Source of the DNA: Alphaproteobacteria bacterium | GTDB taxonomy: Bacteria > Pseudomonadota > Alphaproteobacteria > RUG11792 | Assembly (NCBI GenBank): GCA_025998575.1 | Contig: BNWD01000028.1 | Span: forward strand, 1 to 8,839 | Reading direction: 5' to 3' | Length of the DNA: 8,839 bases | Shown: piece by piece, positions 1 to 5,950 of the stretch | Layout: each line of letters starts with the position of its first letter | Numbering within the stretch: the first letter of the stretch is position 1 | Made by a program: the position numbers and the translations under genes | The notes under the pieces: generated by a model | What the model saw: only the letters and a program-made list of their open reading frames with translations | Told to the model about the DNA's origin: nothing | The model's database searches: none

Positions 1-600
1 CTAAACTTTCATGAAAATCTTTATAGAGCCTCAGCTCTAACTTCAGGTTAAATACACAGCTCTCAGAAAAACTTAGATAATTCGTGAAAACGAATGAGTA
101 TTTATGTTTTAATTAAGAGGAATTTATCTTCCTCAAAAATATCGTATGGCCCCATTAAAATGCTTGGAATAATAGCGTTTTGTAGTTAAGAGACTTTAAT
201 CAAAATGATCACAGAAATTCGCAGTTCTGTTCTTAATGTTTTTATGGTAAAGTACTCTCACCTCGTTGGAATACGCTACTCCTTCTCTTTATGCTTTAAG
301 CATAAGCTTAGCATATCACATTTGCATTAATATTCCGTTAATTTCCAACAGTTTCACAAAGATATTTGTGTCAATACTTCTCTAAACTCAATATGCTAAC
401 GAATTTGAAGGCAGTTTAGAATTTTATTTCGTTTAAAATGTCTATAAACCCAGCTTTGGCAAGTGACCGCTTCGCTCTGATAAATAGTGCTCCGATGGCT
501 ACTCGTTTTGTCGTCTTTATAATATTTTGCAGAATATTGTATGAAATCCAATGGATAATTAAACATAATTCACACAAAAGAAGACGCATCTGATTTTTTG
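1..600. other. Gene-poor stretch with repeat R1 and small hairpins
   Basis: No convincing gene is seen on either strand. The stretch contains repeat R1 (listed separately) and two small inverted repeats. One, at 80-95, is ATTCGT-GAAA-ACGAAT, a 6-bp stem with a GNRA-type loop. The other, at 117-134, is GAGGAA-TTTATC-TTCCTC. Both lie downstream of the R1 promoter-like boxes when read on the minus strand, but neither has a convincing T tract, so they are not called terminators. A 72-codon minus-strand ORF (416-634) lacks a ribosome binding site and a recognisable motif. Confidence 0.5.
211..376 (-). repeat. Repeat R1: promoter-like repeat with palindrome at the start site
   Basis: Read on the minus strand, this segment matches repeat R2 (4812-4980) over its whole length with small indels, and R3 over its centre. 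It starts with ATTGACA, has a -35-like TTAACG (341-336) and a -10-like TGATAT (318-313) separated by exactly 17 bases, then an AAGCTT-centred palindrome (here only TAAGCTTA survives, 303-310, after a one-base loss), then AGAAGGAG. It ends with ACAGAACTGCGAATT. No ORF of useful length follows the promoter, so the product, if any, may be a small RNA. The repeat relation is seen directly; promoter activity is inferred. Confidence 0.6.
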
Positions 601-714
601 TGGGTTTATGTATTTCGGGAGTTGGTTTGTTCATTTTAGAAATTATTTTTAAAAATAAAGCTTGTATTTCAATTTTATGCGTTCATACTGGTCGAGGATT
701 TTTGATCTTATTGC

Positions 715-721
715 AAAGGAG
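715..721 (+). promoter_or_regulatory. Strong Shine-Dalgarno that fixes the start at 729
   Basis: AAAGGAG lies seven bases before the ATG at 729. It decides in favour of this start over the in-frame ORF extension back to 600, which has no such site and would bury the signal peptide. Confidence 0.8.
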
Positions 722-728
722 ATTGCAA

Positions 729-1247
729 ATGAAAAGGAATTTTTTGAGTAAGGTATTGTTGAGCGTCGTTAGTATTTGCTCGCTGAACCAAGCGAAATCT
801 GATGGAGAGCAGCCTAATAAAGCTAATGGATTAATTTCTGAGATAGTTCATGATCTTGGAAAATATAAATCATATGCAGAATGTCTCGGAGATAAAGCAG
901 AATTTGTTTATATTCCTTATAGTGCTTTAAAGAACTTTGATTATGAAAGATCTTTATTATGTTATGGAATGGCTTGCAATAAAGGATACAAGATAGGACA
1001 GCTTTTTTGGTTTGTATTGGTTTCTGAATGCAGCCCTTCAAAAGAACTCAATGGTATTCGGCAATATTCCTATTTTCAGTGTGTGAAAAAAGCGGCTATA
1101 TTGGCAAATAAGGATCCAAAGGTTGAGAATGCTCGTCTGAAATATCAACTTAAAGGCAATTTTTCCGCTCTTAACGTAGACCCTTGCGCTAAATATGCTA
1201 CGTTAGTGAACATTGAGAAATGCGTTTCACGATCCAGTTTTAAATGA
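729..1247 (+). CDS. Secreted cysteine-rich protein of unknown function (probably frameshifted)
   Basis: I do not recognise the family. The start is set by AAAGGAG seven bases upstream. The 172-residue product opens with a Sec-type signal peptide: basic MKRN, hydrophobic core about residues 9-19, polar NQAKS near a likely cleavage site at about 22-24. The residues before Cys17 do not form a proper lipobox, so it is probably not a lipoprotein. The mature part has seven cysteines (52, 78, 83, 101, 118, 153, 165), suggesting disulfides and an oxidising location such as periplasm or outside the cell. The frame closes at a TGA right after a TTTT run (1238-1241), and an open frame one base out of register continues to 1515 with an eighth cysteine. 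A single extra T in that run would explain the break. Gene reality is likely; function is unknown. Confidence 0.65.
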   Translation: MKRNFLSKVLLSVVSICSLNQAKSDGEQPNKANGLISEIVHDLGKYKSYAECLGDKAEFVYIPYSALKNFDYERSLLCYGMACNKGYKIGQLFWFVLVSECSPSKELNGIRQYSYFQCVKKAAILANKDPKVENARLKYQLKGNFSALNVDPCAKYATLVNIEKCVSRSSFK

Positions 1248-1515
1248 TTACCCATATAATTGGGGCAATAAATGGAAAATATACAATAGCTTTTGCTGGT
1301 TTCCTAATAAAGCAGCGAGCAAACAATTAATAGAATCGTTTCCTAATATTAAAGATAAATTAATTAAAATCAATACAGACAAAGAGCAGGTTTTAAATAT
1401 TGTTTACCATACGCTTGTGCTATATCACGATCTTCCTGGCAATAAAGATGAGTCTATAACGTGGTTCGAGTCCAATTTTCTAGGCTATAAACAGGCATAT
1501 AACGAAGTGCAATAA
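1248..1515 (+). pseudogene. Probable out-of-frame C-terminal part of the secreted protein at 729
   Basis: This +1-frame ORF is open from 1213, but its only start option there is a TTG with no ribosome binding site, and there is no in-frame ATG near its beginning. It overlaps the end of the upstream gene. Removing one T from the TTTT run at 1238-1241 would join the upstream frame to LNDYPYNWGNKWK and give one protein of about 261 residues. The segment has protein-like composition (WFPNKAASKQLIESF, then YHDLPGNKDESITWFES) and one cysteine, which would bring the joined mature protein to eight, an even number. It could instead be an independent small gene, but the lack of initiation signals makes that less likely. 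No family was recognised. Confidence 0.5.
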
Positions 1516-1527
1516 CCAAATCCACTC

Positions 1528-1541
1528 CACTCTTCGGAGTG
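1528..1541 (+). other. TTCG-tetraloop hairpin after the secreted-protein gene
   Basis: CACTC-TTCG-GAGTG forms a 5-bp stem closed by the very stable TTCG loop, 12 bases after the TAA at 1513-1515. There is no T tract after it, so it is at best a 3'-end stabiliser or a weak terminator. Confidence 0.35.
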
Positions 1542-1568
1542 AGGCATACAGATACATTGCATATCCAA

Positions 1569-1728
1569 TTAATTGCATTGAATATTGATGGATTTTAATA
1601 TATTTTCGATATAGGGAGAAAAAGTTAGAACATATAGCAGAGATTATTCGGGCGGCTGCGAAGGATGCTGGTTTGGCGCCCGGGGTTTATAAGATGATAA
1701 ACGAAAATGGAACGGCTATATATGTTGG
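1569..1728 (+). repeat. Dispersed copy of the uvrC promoter and first 39 codons, start codon lost
   Basis: This segment is collinear, without indels, with 2472-2631 at the front of uvrC. I count five differences in 160 bases, about 97% identity. It keeps the promoter-like TTGCAT-17-TAATAT and the codons up to the YVG of the GIY-YIG motif. The ATG has become AGG (1613-1615), and homology ends within the codon after TATGTTGG. It is therefore a recent duplicate, not a gene, and cannot make a UvrC fragment from that start. Copies of this kind in front of an intact gene suggest segmental duplication or template switching during repair. Confidence 0.85.
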
Positions 1729-1730
1729 AA

Positions 1731-2150
1731 ATGAACTTTGATTTTCTGATTAATTGTGTGGTTGAAGACGTTAATTGCTATATTTGTCTAAAACAATATG
1801 CCATATGCGCCTTTATTATTTCAAATTCGAATTTTATTAATCTAACACAAAACTTCATCCAATACTTTGTCATAAAAATGGAATAAGCATTTGAAATGAA
1901 AATCTACGATGCATTCAAGTTTCTAAACTTCTTCTGTGTAAGCGAGCAAAGATATTATTTGGATCAATATAATAGAGAAAATTTATCAAGATTGAAAGTG
2001 TTTTGAAGAGATAGTCACAAAAAATGATAATTTATTACGCTAGAAAATCTACGATGTTCTAAGATAAAAATGTTATTCGGCAAATTTTATATACTATAAA
2101 GTACTTTCAAGAAAACTATTACGCTAAGTCGATTGCTAGTTCAATGCTCA
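1731..2150. other. Gap with small ORFs and short direct repeats, no clear gene
   Basis: No gene of normal size is seen. Two short plus-strand ORFs are present: 1731-1886 (51 codons, whose ATG sits at the edge of the uvrC-copy breakpoint) and 1896-2006 (36 codons, starting MKIYDAFKFLNFF). Neither has a ribosome binding site. GAAAATCTACGATG occurs at 1898-1911 and again at 2043-2056, and TATTACGCTA at 2033-2042 and 2117-2126. The stretch therefore seems to be built from partly duplicated debris of something no longer recognisable. Confidence 0.4.
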
Positions 2151-2311
2151 GCTGCGAAGGAGGAGTGTCTGGCGCCTGGGGTTATAAGATGATAAAAAAA
2201 GTTGCGCGACGATATATAACAGCTTACTTTACATATATAATGTGTTGCTTGACGCCAGGTTATCCCGTTAATTGCGTTGAATATTGATGGATTTTAATAT
2301 ATTTTCGATAT

Positions 2312-2491
2312 ATGGAAAAAAAGTTAGAACATATAGCAGAGATTATTCGGGCGGCTGCGAAGGAGGATGGTCTGGCGCCTGGAGTTTATAAGATGATAAA
2401 AAAAGTTGCGCGACGCTATATAACAGCTTACTTTACATATATAATATGTTGCTTGACGCCAGGTTATTCCGTTAATTGCATTGAATATTGA
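2312..2491 (+). CDS. Decoy short ORF made from a duplicated uvrC start
   Basis: The ATG at 2312 is the duplicate of the uvrC start, with the same promoter-like boxes just upstream. Its first 29 residues copy UvrC (MEKKLEHIAEIIRAAAK, then LAPGVYKMI). The frame then leaves uvrC at the tandem-unit junction, reads KKVARRYITAYFTYIICC and similar, and stops at 2489-2491, giving 59 residues. The stop lies 24 bases before the real uvrC ATG. If the upstream promoter works, this would act as an upstream ORF on the longer uvrC message. It has no catalytic motif and is probably not a functional protein. Confidence 0.35.
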   Translation: MEKKLEHIAEIIRAAAKEDGLAPGVYKMIKKVARRYITAYFTYIICCLTPGYSVNCIEY

Positions 2492-2504
2492 TGGGTTTTA
2501 ATAT
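2476..2504 (+). promoter_or_regulatory. uvrC promoter, giving a nearly leaderless message
   Basis: TTGCAT (2476-2481), a 17-base spacer, and TAATAT (2499-2504) match sigma-70-type boxes. A start site about seven bases after the -10 would be near 2511, only about five bases before the uvrC ATG. No Shine-Dalgarno is present, which fits leaderless translation. Versions of the same boxes occur in the copies at 1576-1604 and about 2272-2300. Confidence 0.55.
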
Positions 2505-2515
2505 ATTTTCGATAT

Positions 2516-4339
2516 ATGGAGAAAAAGTTAGAACATATAGCAGAGATTATTCGCGCGGCTGCGAAGTATGCTGGTTTGGCGCCAGGGGTTTATAAGATGA
2601 TAAACGAAAATGGAACGGCTATATATGTTGGCAAAGCGAAGCATTTGAAAAATAGATTGCTTTCATATACCAGATTCGCCCAAATGCCTAATAGGTTGAA
2701 AATGATGGTTTCAAACATATATTCAATCAAATTTATCACGACTAATTCCGAAATCGAAGCGTTCATTTTAGAGAGTAATCTAATAAAACAATTTAAACCT
2801 TTCTATAATATTTTATTAAAAGACGATAAAACTTTTCCTTATATTGTTTTTGGAGAGAGCGATGAGTTCAAGCGCGTTTTTAAATACAGAACGACAACAA
2901 CCCCTGGGAATAACTTCTTTGGGCCGTATCCAGCTTCAGGGGCGTTGGACGAAGCATTAAAGATAGTTCAAAAGATTTTTCTGCTCAGGGGCTGCACAGA
3001 TAACTATTTTAAAAACAGGAAAAGGCCATGTTTGCAATACTTTATAAAGAGATGTTCCGCTCCTTGCGTTGGAAAAATTTCAGCCGCTGAATACGCTAAG
3101 AACGTTGAATTGGCAATGAATTTGCTCAAAGGAAAAGATGAGATAGTCAGGAAATCACTTGTTCAGAAAATGAGAGAATTTTCCGAAAATTTTGAGTTTG
3201 AGCAGGCGGCTATGCTGCGAGACAGGATAAAGGCCATAAGCGAGATTCAATCGAAGCAATACATTCAGATCGACGATGAGACGTCAATAGATTTCGTTGC
3301 TTTGGCCAAAGGCGCTGAGAACTCTATTGTTTTCGTTTCATTTTATAGGACCGGGAAAAACGTTGGCGCTGAAAGCTTTTCGATTCAAAACAACATGGAG
3401 AATAGCTCGGAATCTGAGATAATCTCTTCATTTATAATTCAGTTTTATGCAAACGTTCCGAAGCCATCCGTTATCGTCACAAGCCATATTTTGGAGGATA
3501 ACGCAGAGATTTGCGAACTGTTTTTGAAGCAGTATGAAGCTAATGTAAAAATAATTTGTGGTCGAAGCGGAGTTTATAAGAAAATTATAGAATCGTGTTT
3601 GAATAATGCCAAAATAAAATTGAATAAAGCGGATGGAAATGAATATAAAAAGCAGTTGAATGATTTGGCGAAGTTGGTTCAATTAACGAAAATCGACAGG
3701 ATAGAAACGTATGACAACAGCCATATTCAAGGAACAAACGCTTGCGGGATTATGGTTGTTTTCGAGGATGGAAAGCTGCGCCGCGAGAAATATAGAAAAT
3801 TTAATATTGATGAAAAAACGGCTAATTCTGGCGACGACATAAGCATGATGAAATTTGTTCTTCAAAAGAGATTTAATTCTAACAAAATCCATGAAAATCC
3901 TGATCTTCTGATCATAGACGGCGGGAAAACGCAGGTAGCGGCTGTTGCTTTGATCATTGCCGAATTTGATAAACAATGTGCGCTAATAGGGATTGCAAAA
4001 CAAAACGACAGGAAAATTGGAGATGAGAAGGTGGTTTTTCCAAACGGAGATGAACTATCTCTCGGAAAAGATGATGATTTGCTGAATTTCTTGATCATGC
4101 TCAGGAACGAAGCGCACAAGGAGGCTATCTCTTTTCACAGAAAAAAAAGGAGCCGCTCGTTGTCTAAATCTGAACTGGACAACATACGTTTCATAGGCGC
4201 AACTCGGAAGAAAATGCTATTGGAACATTTCGGCTCCATAGAAAACATAAAAAAAGCCTCCATAGACGACTTGCAAATGGTCAAAGGCTTCAACAAACAA
4301 TACTCTAAGGCCGTCTTCGATTTCTTTAATTCCAAATAA
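2516..4339 (+). CDS. uvrC: UvrABC nucleotide excision repair nuclease subunit C
   Basis: UvrC makes both incisions around bulky DNA lesions after UvrAB loading. The product has 607 residues, close to the E. coli 610, and all domains are present. The GIY-YIG nuclease is at about 22-100 (GVY 24-26, IYVG 36-39, Arg47 and the EAFILE segment 81-86). The cysteines C160, C172, C180 and C184 keep the spacing of those known to hold a [4Fe-4S] cluster in E. coli UvrC. The UVR/UvrB-binding coiled segment is at about 213-241. The RNase H-like nuclease has D400 (YDNSHIQG), D468 (IIDGGKTQ) and the NEAHKEAISFHRKKR segment at 531-545. The tandem helix-hairpin-helix is at about 554-604. The ATG at 2516 is chosen because an in-frame stop lies at 2489-2491 and no other usual start codon lies between; there is no Shine-Dalgarno. 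The gene appears intact and monocistronic, but its 5' end has been copied several times upstream. Confidence 0.97.
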   Translation: MEKKLEHIAEIIRAAAKYAGLAPGVYKMINENGTAIYVGKAKHLKNRLLSYTRFAQMPNRLKMMVSNIYSIKFITTNSEIEAFILESNLIKQFKPFYNILLKDDKTFPYIVFGESDEFKRVFKYRTTTTPGNNFFGPYPASGALDEALKIVQKIFLLRGCTDNYFKNRKRPCLQYFIKRCSAPCVGKISAAEYAKNVELAMNLLKGKDEIVRKSLVQKMREFSENFEFEQAAMLRDRIKAISEIQSKQYIQIDDETSIDFVALAKGAENSIVFVSFYRTGKNVGAESFSIQNNMENSSESEIISSFIIQFYANVPKPSVIVTSHILEDNAEICELFLKQYEANVKIICGRSGVYKKIIESCLNNAKIKLNKADGNEYKKQLNDLAKLVQLTKIDRIETYDNSHIQGTNACGIMVVFEDGKLRREKYRKFNIDEKTANSGDDISMMKFVLQKRFNSNKIHENPDLLIIDGGKTQVAAVALIIAEFDKQCALIGIAKQNDRKIGDEKVVFPNGDELSLGKDDDLLNFLIMLRNEAHKEAISFHRKKRSRSLSKSELDNIRFIGATRKKMLLEHFGSIENIKKASIDDLQMVKGFNKQYSKAVFDFFNSK

Positions 4340-4359
4340 CTATTGAGTATTCTTTCTGC

Positions 4360-4376
4360 GATTTTGCACAAAAATC
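4360..4376 (+). terminator. Weak hairpin after uvrC
   Basis: GATTTT-GCACA-AAAATC gives a 6-bp AT-rich stem 20 bases past the uvrC stop, followed by ATAATTTTC and a further T-rich run. This is a poor match to an intrinsic terminator, but it is the best candidate before the repeat-rich gap. Confidence 0.3.
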
Positions 4377-4727
4377 ATAATTTTCTAACTTTTTAACAAG
4401 ATTTACTTTGCTGTGTTGCCTTAATAAAATTGTATTGTTAAGAATTTCAAAATAAATAGGTTCTTTTATATTTATTGCAACAATAAAAATAGTTTATATT
4501 GCTATATTATTCCGCAGATAAATTATAATAATACAGAAAAGCTGCGTTGTTTACGCCTCCAATACCAGTGCTGGAGCGTCCACAGATTACTGCTATGTGT
4601 AAAATACTGCGTTGTGTGATAATTGTGAAACGTCATAATATATGAATAAAGAAATAAATGCCTATATTCATAGCTTTAGTAAAATAATAAAAGAGTATGT
4701 ATAAACTCAATTGCAAGAAATTAACTT
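4377..4727. other. Intergenic stretch with no gene seen
   Basis: No ORF or RNA gene can be supported. An AT-only-style inverted repeat TTTATTG-CAA-CAATAAA lies at 4471-4487, and a GC-richer one with CTCCA/TGGAG arms lies around 4557-4575. The word CTGCGTTGT appears twice, near 4542 and 4606. Nothing here has a clear function. Confidence 0.4.
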
Positions 4728-4811
4728 TTTCTGACTTTCTTCTTGATTTAAAACTCTGTAGCTTGCACACGAGAAGTTTATCAAAACAATAACTTGTCAC
4801 ACACCAGACAC
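4728..4811 (+). repeat. Repeat S1 (85-bp family)
   Basis: This matches 5110-5194 without large gaps. The shared core is CTTCTTGATTTAAAACTCT, followed by related blocks ending in TTGTCACACACC / TTGACAAACGCC. S1 runs directly into repeat R2, so the two may once have formed one element. No coding frame is conserved. Confidence 0.6.
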
Positions 4812-4980
4812 ATTGACTTAAAAATATTTTTGTGAAAGTGTTGAGAATTAACGGAATGTTAATGCAAATGTGATATGCATAAGCTTATGCTTAAAGCAAA
4901 GGAGTTAGGTAGTGCAATATGGATGGAGTCCTTTAACATAAAAATATTAAAAAAGTGTTAACAGAACTGCGAATTCTTGT
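4812..4980 (+). repeat. Repeat R2: promoter-like repeat with perfect 14-bp palindrome
   Basis: This is the plus-strand counterpart of R1. It has ATTGAC at the left end, TTAACG (4848-4853), a 17-base spacer, TGATAT (4871-4876), and then a perfect palindrome GCATAAGCTTATGC (4877-4890) just where transcription would begin. AAAGGAG follows, and the right end is ACAGAACTGCGAATT (4961-4975). Only very short ORFs follow (for example ATG GAT GGA ending after five codons), so no protein is suggested. Confidence 0.6.
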
Positions 4981-5109
4981 GGAAAAATATGAATTTCTAA
5001 ATGTTAAGTGAAAAATATACCCAAAAACCGTTAGAAATATTAGTGATACTATAATAAAAAGGTAGCTGCGCAAAATCAATCACAAAAAATAGAGAATGCA
5101 TAGAAACTC

Positions 5110-5194
5110 TTTCTAATTCTCTTCTTGATTTAAAACTCTATCGCTTGCCCATGAGGGGCTTGTCAAGCCCGTAATTAGTTGACAAACGCCTCAC
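5110..5194 (+). repeat. Repeat S2 (85-bp family)
   Basis: This is the second copy of S1. It contains an internal inverted repeat GGGCTTG-T-CAAGCCC (5156-5170) that is degraded in S1, where the arms read differently. Unlike S1, it is not followed by a copy of R. Confidence 0.6.
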
Positions 5195-5198
5195 TTTT

Positions 5199-5417
5199 CT
5201 AACATCGTTTCACAATTCCTCTCAGAAACTTATTTTTGATAGGTTTGAGTTGGGATTTGGCTTGGATAAATTTGTTTGGTGGTTTGAGTATGATTAGTTC
5301 GAACATATTTCCAAGGTCATAAGAGCATTGCATAGCTGTTACAGAAGCTCTTGTTTCGAAGCATTCCTTGAACTTCTCGCAGCTAATCTGATTATACACT
5401 TTCTCCTTTTTTAACAT
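5199..5417 (-). CDS. Uncertain small ORF, no recognised family
   Basis: This is a 72-codon minus-strand frame in the repeat-rich gap, starting MLKKEKVYNQISCEKF and ending FLRGIVKRC. It is basic and has four cysteines and no membrane segment or signal peptide. The codons look reasonably protein-like, but no Shine-Dalgarno precedes the ATG. The frame stops only a few bases before repeat S2, so it could be a remnant cut by that repeat, or chance. I give it low weight. Confidence 0.22.
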   Translation of the reverse strand: MLKKEKVYNQISCEKFKECFETRASVTAMQCSYDLGNMFELIILKPPNKFIQAKSQLKPIKNKFLRGIVKRC

Positions 5418-5504
5418 GAATTAACATGAATTGAAATAATTTGTAAACTTTTAAATATAGATGTAAAAAAGCTATTTTAATGAATTTTCTGTAGTTTATG
5501 AGCC

Positions 5505-5609
5505 ATTGACAGATAAATATTCTTATGATAGAGATTAATATCAACATACCCTAAATGCAAATGTGATATTCATAAGCTTATGCTTAAAGCCTAAAGAGAA
5601 GAGGTTAGG
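5505..5609 (+). repeat. Repeat R3: shorter, diverged copy of the R promoter repeat
   Basis: The core 5550-5609 keeps AAATGCAAATG, TGATAT (5564-5569), the palindrome CATAAGCTTATG (5571-5582) and CTTAAAGC followed by AAAGAGAAGAGGTTAGG. The -35-like position is weaker (TCAACA, 5541-5546, spacing still 17), and the left end keeps only ATTGACA (5505-5511). It lies upstream of the hairpins at 5629-5645, 5668-5768 and 5771-5800, and could drive transcription through them. Confidence 0.5.
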
Positions 5610-5667
5610 CCGCGTCACCCATGAAGTGAGGGCTTTGTCTGCCCTAAAAGTTGTAACAATCCTATAA

Positions 5668-5768
5668 AAATTGGCAAGGGGCGGCCTTGCTGGCGAATGC
5701 CAGCTGCGGGCTCTCAAAGGCCGCGGTCAGCTTTTTAAAAAGCTGACCAGGCCGCCCCTTGCCAATTT
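5668..5768. repeat. GC-rich cloverleaf-forming palindromic element
   Basis: A perfect 20-bp outer inverted repeat (5668-5687 with 5749-5768, core GGCAAGGGGCGGCC) encloses three further hairpins. These are GCTGGC-GAAT-GCCAGC (5689-5704), GCGG/CCGC (5706-5709 with 5721-5724), and a perfect 24-base palindrome centred on TTTTTAAAAA (5725-5748). Only single-base linkers (5688, 5705) separate the arms, so either strand can fold into a compact four-way junction. Its composition is far richer in GC than the surroundings. It resembles, in style only, REP/MITE-like palindromic elements and the Rickettsia palindromic elements; I cannot assign it to a named family. It contains no ORF. Confidence 0.8.
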
Positions 5769-5770
5769 GA

Positions 5771-5800
5771 CAAACTCAAGCTTTGCTTAGCTTGAGTTTG
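5771..5800. repeat. 11-bp inverted repeat next to the cloverleaf
   Basis: CAAACTCAAGC - TTTGCTTA - GCTTGAGTTTG is a perfect 11-bp stem with an 8-base loop, two bases after the cloverleaf. It lacks a T tract on either side, so it is not a standard terminator. It may be part of the same element. Confidence 0.7.
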
Positions 5801-5839
5801 ACTTCATTAGAGCTACGCGAAACCCACTGTTGCTTGTGG

Positions 5840-5940
5840 CTATGATGAATAGCGGAATATAATAAGGTGCGCTAGCTGAATATCCTTCGATACTTTCTCA
5901 GTGGCATCACAGATACATGCAATATATTCATATTCTTACT
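5840..5940 (-). pseudogene. Decayed partial copy of the gp6-like connector gene
   Basis: On the minus strand, this stretch encodes EYEYIACICDATEKVSKDIQ followed by a diverged tail LAHLIIFRYSS and a TAG. It matches EIEYIAGICDDPEKVPKDIH in the neighbouring gene. At DNA level, the shared 53 bases (5878-5930 against 6038-6090) differ at six positions, about 89% identity. An in-frame TAA stands just before the similar part and there is no start, so it is a fragment left by a tandem partial duplication. Confidence 0.7.
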
Positions 5941-5950
5941 CTATATAATT

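Larger units (their letters stand above)
2151..2557 (+). repeat. 203/204-bp tandem duplication carrying the uvrC promoter and 5' end
   Basis: Unit 1 (2151-2353) and unit 2 (2354-2557) are about 95% identical; I count ten substitutions and one indel. Each unit begins inside the uvrC-like coding segment (GCTGCGAAG), runs through a unique spacer (GTTGCGCGACG, then TTGACGCCAGG), then the promoter TTGC(G/A)T-17-TAATAT, and then an ATG with the first codons of uvrC (MEKKLEHIAEIIRAA). The genuine uvrC reading frame begins in the last 42 bases of unit 2 and continues beyond it. So the duplication has put a second promoter and a second start in front of the gene. The remnant at the start of unit 1 is frameshifted. 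Confidence 0.9.

Noticed and set aside
416..634. 72-codon minus-strand ORF in the left gene-poor stretch
   Set aside because: No ribosome binding site, no recognised motif, and its start faces the beginning of the plus-strand gene; it is more likely chance or unrecognisable debris.
600..728. Extension of the secreted protein frame back to 600
   Set aside because: The strong AAAGGAG before 729 and the signal peptide starting there fix the shorter start.
1896..2006. 36-codon ORF starting MKIYDAFKFL as a leader peptide
   Set aside because: No ribosome binding site, promoter or downstream attenuator is visible; its first codons overlap a short repeated word, suggesting debris.
2151..2557. CRISPR array or phage repeat in front of uvrC
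   Set aside because: Only two long units are present; they contain uvrC promoter and coding sequence and lack the short-repeat/unique-spacer pattern.
5771..5800. Inverted repeat as an intrinsic terminator
   Set aside because: The stem is strong, but no T tract follows on either strand.
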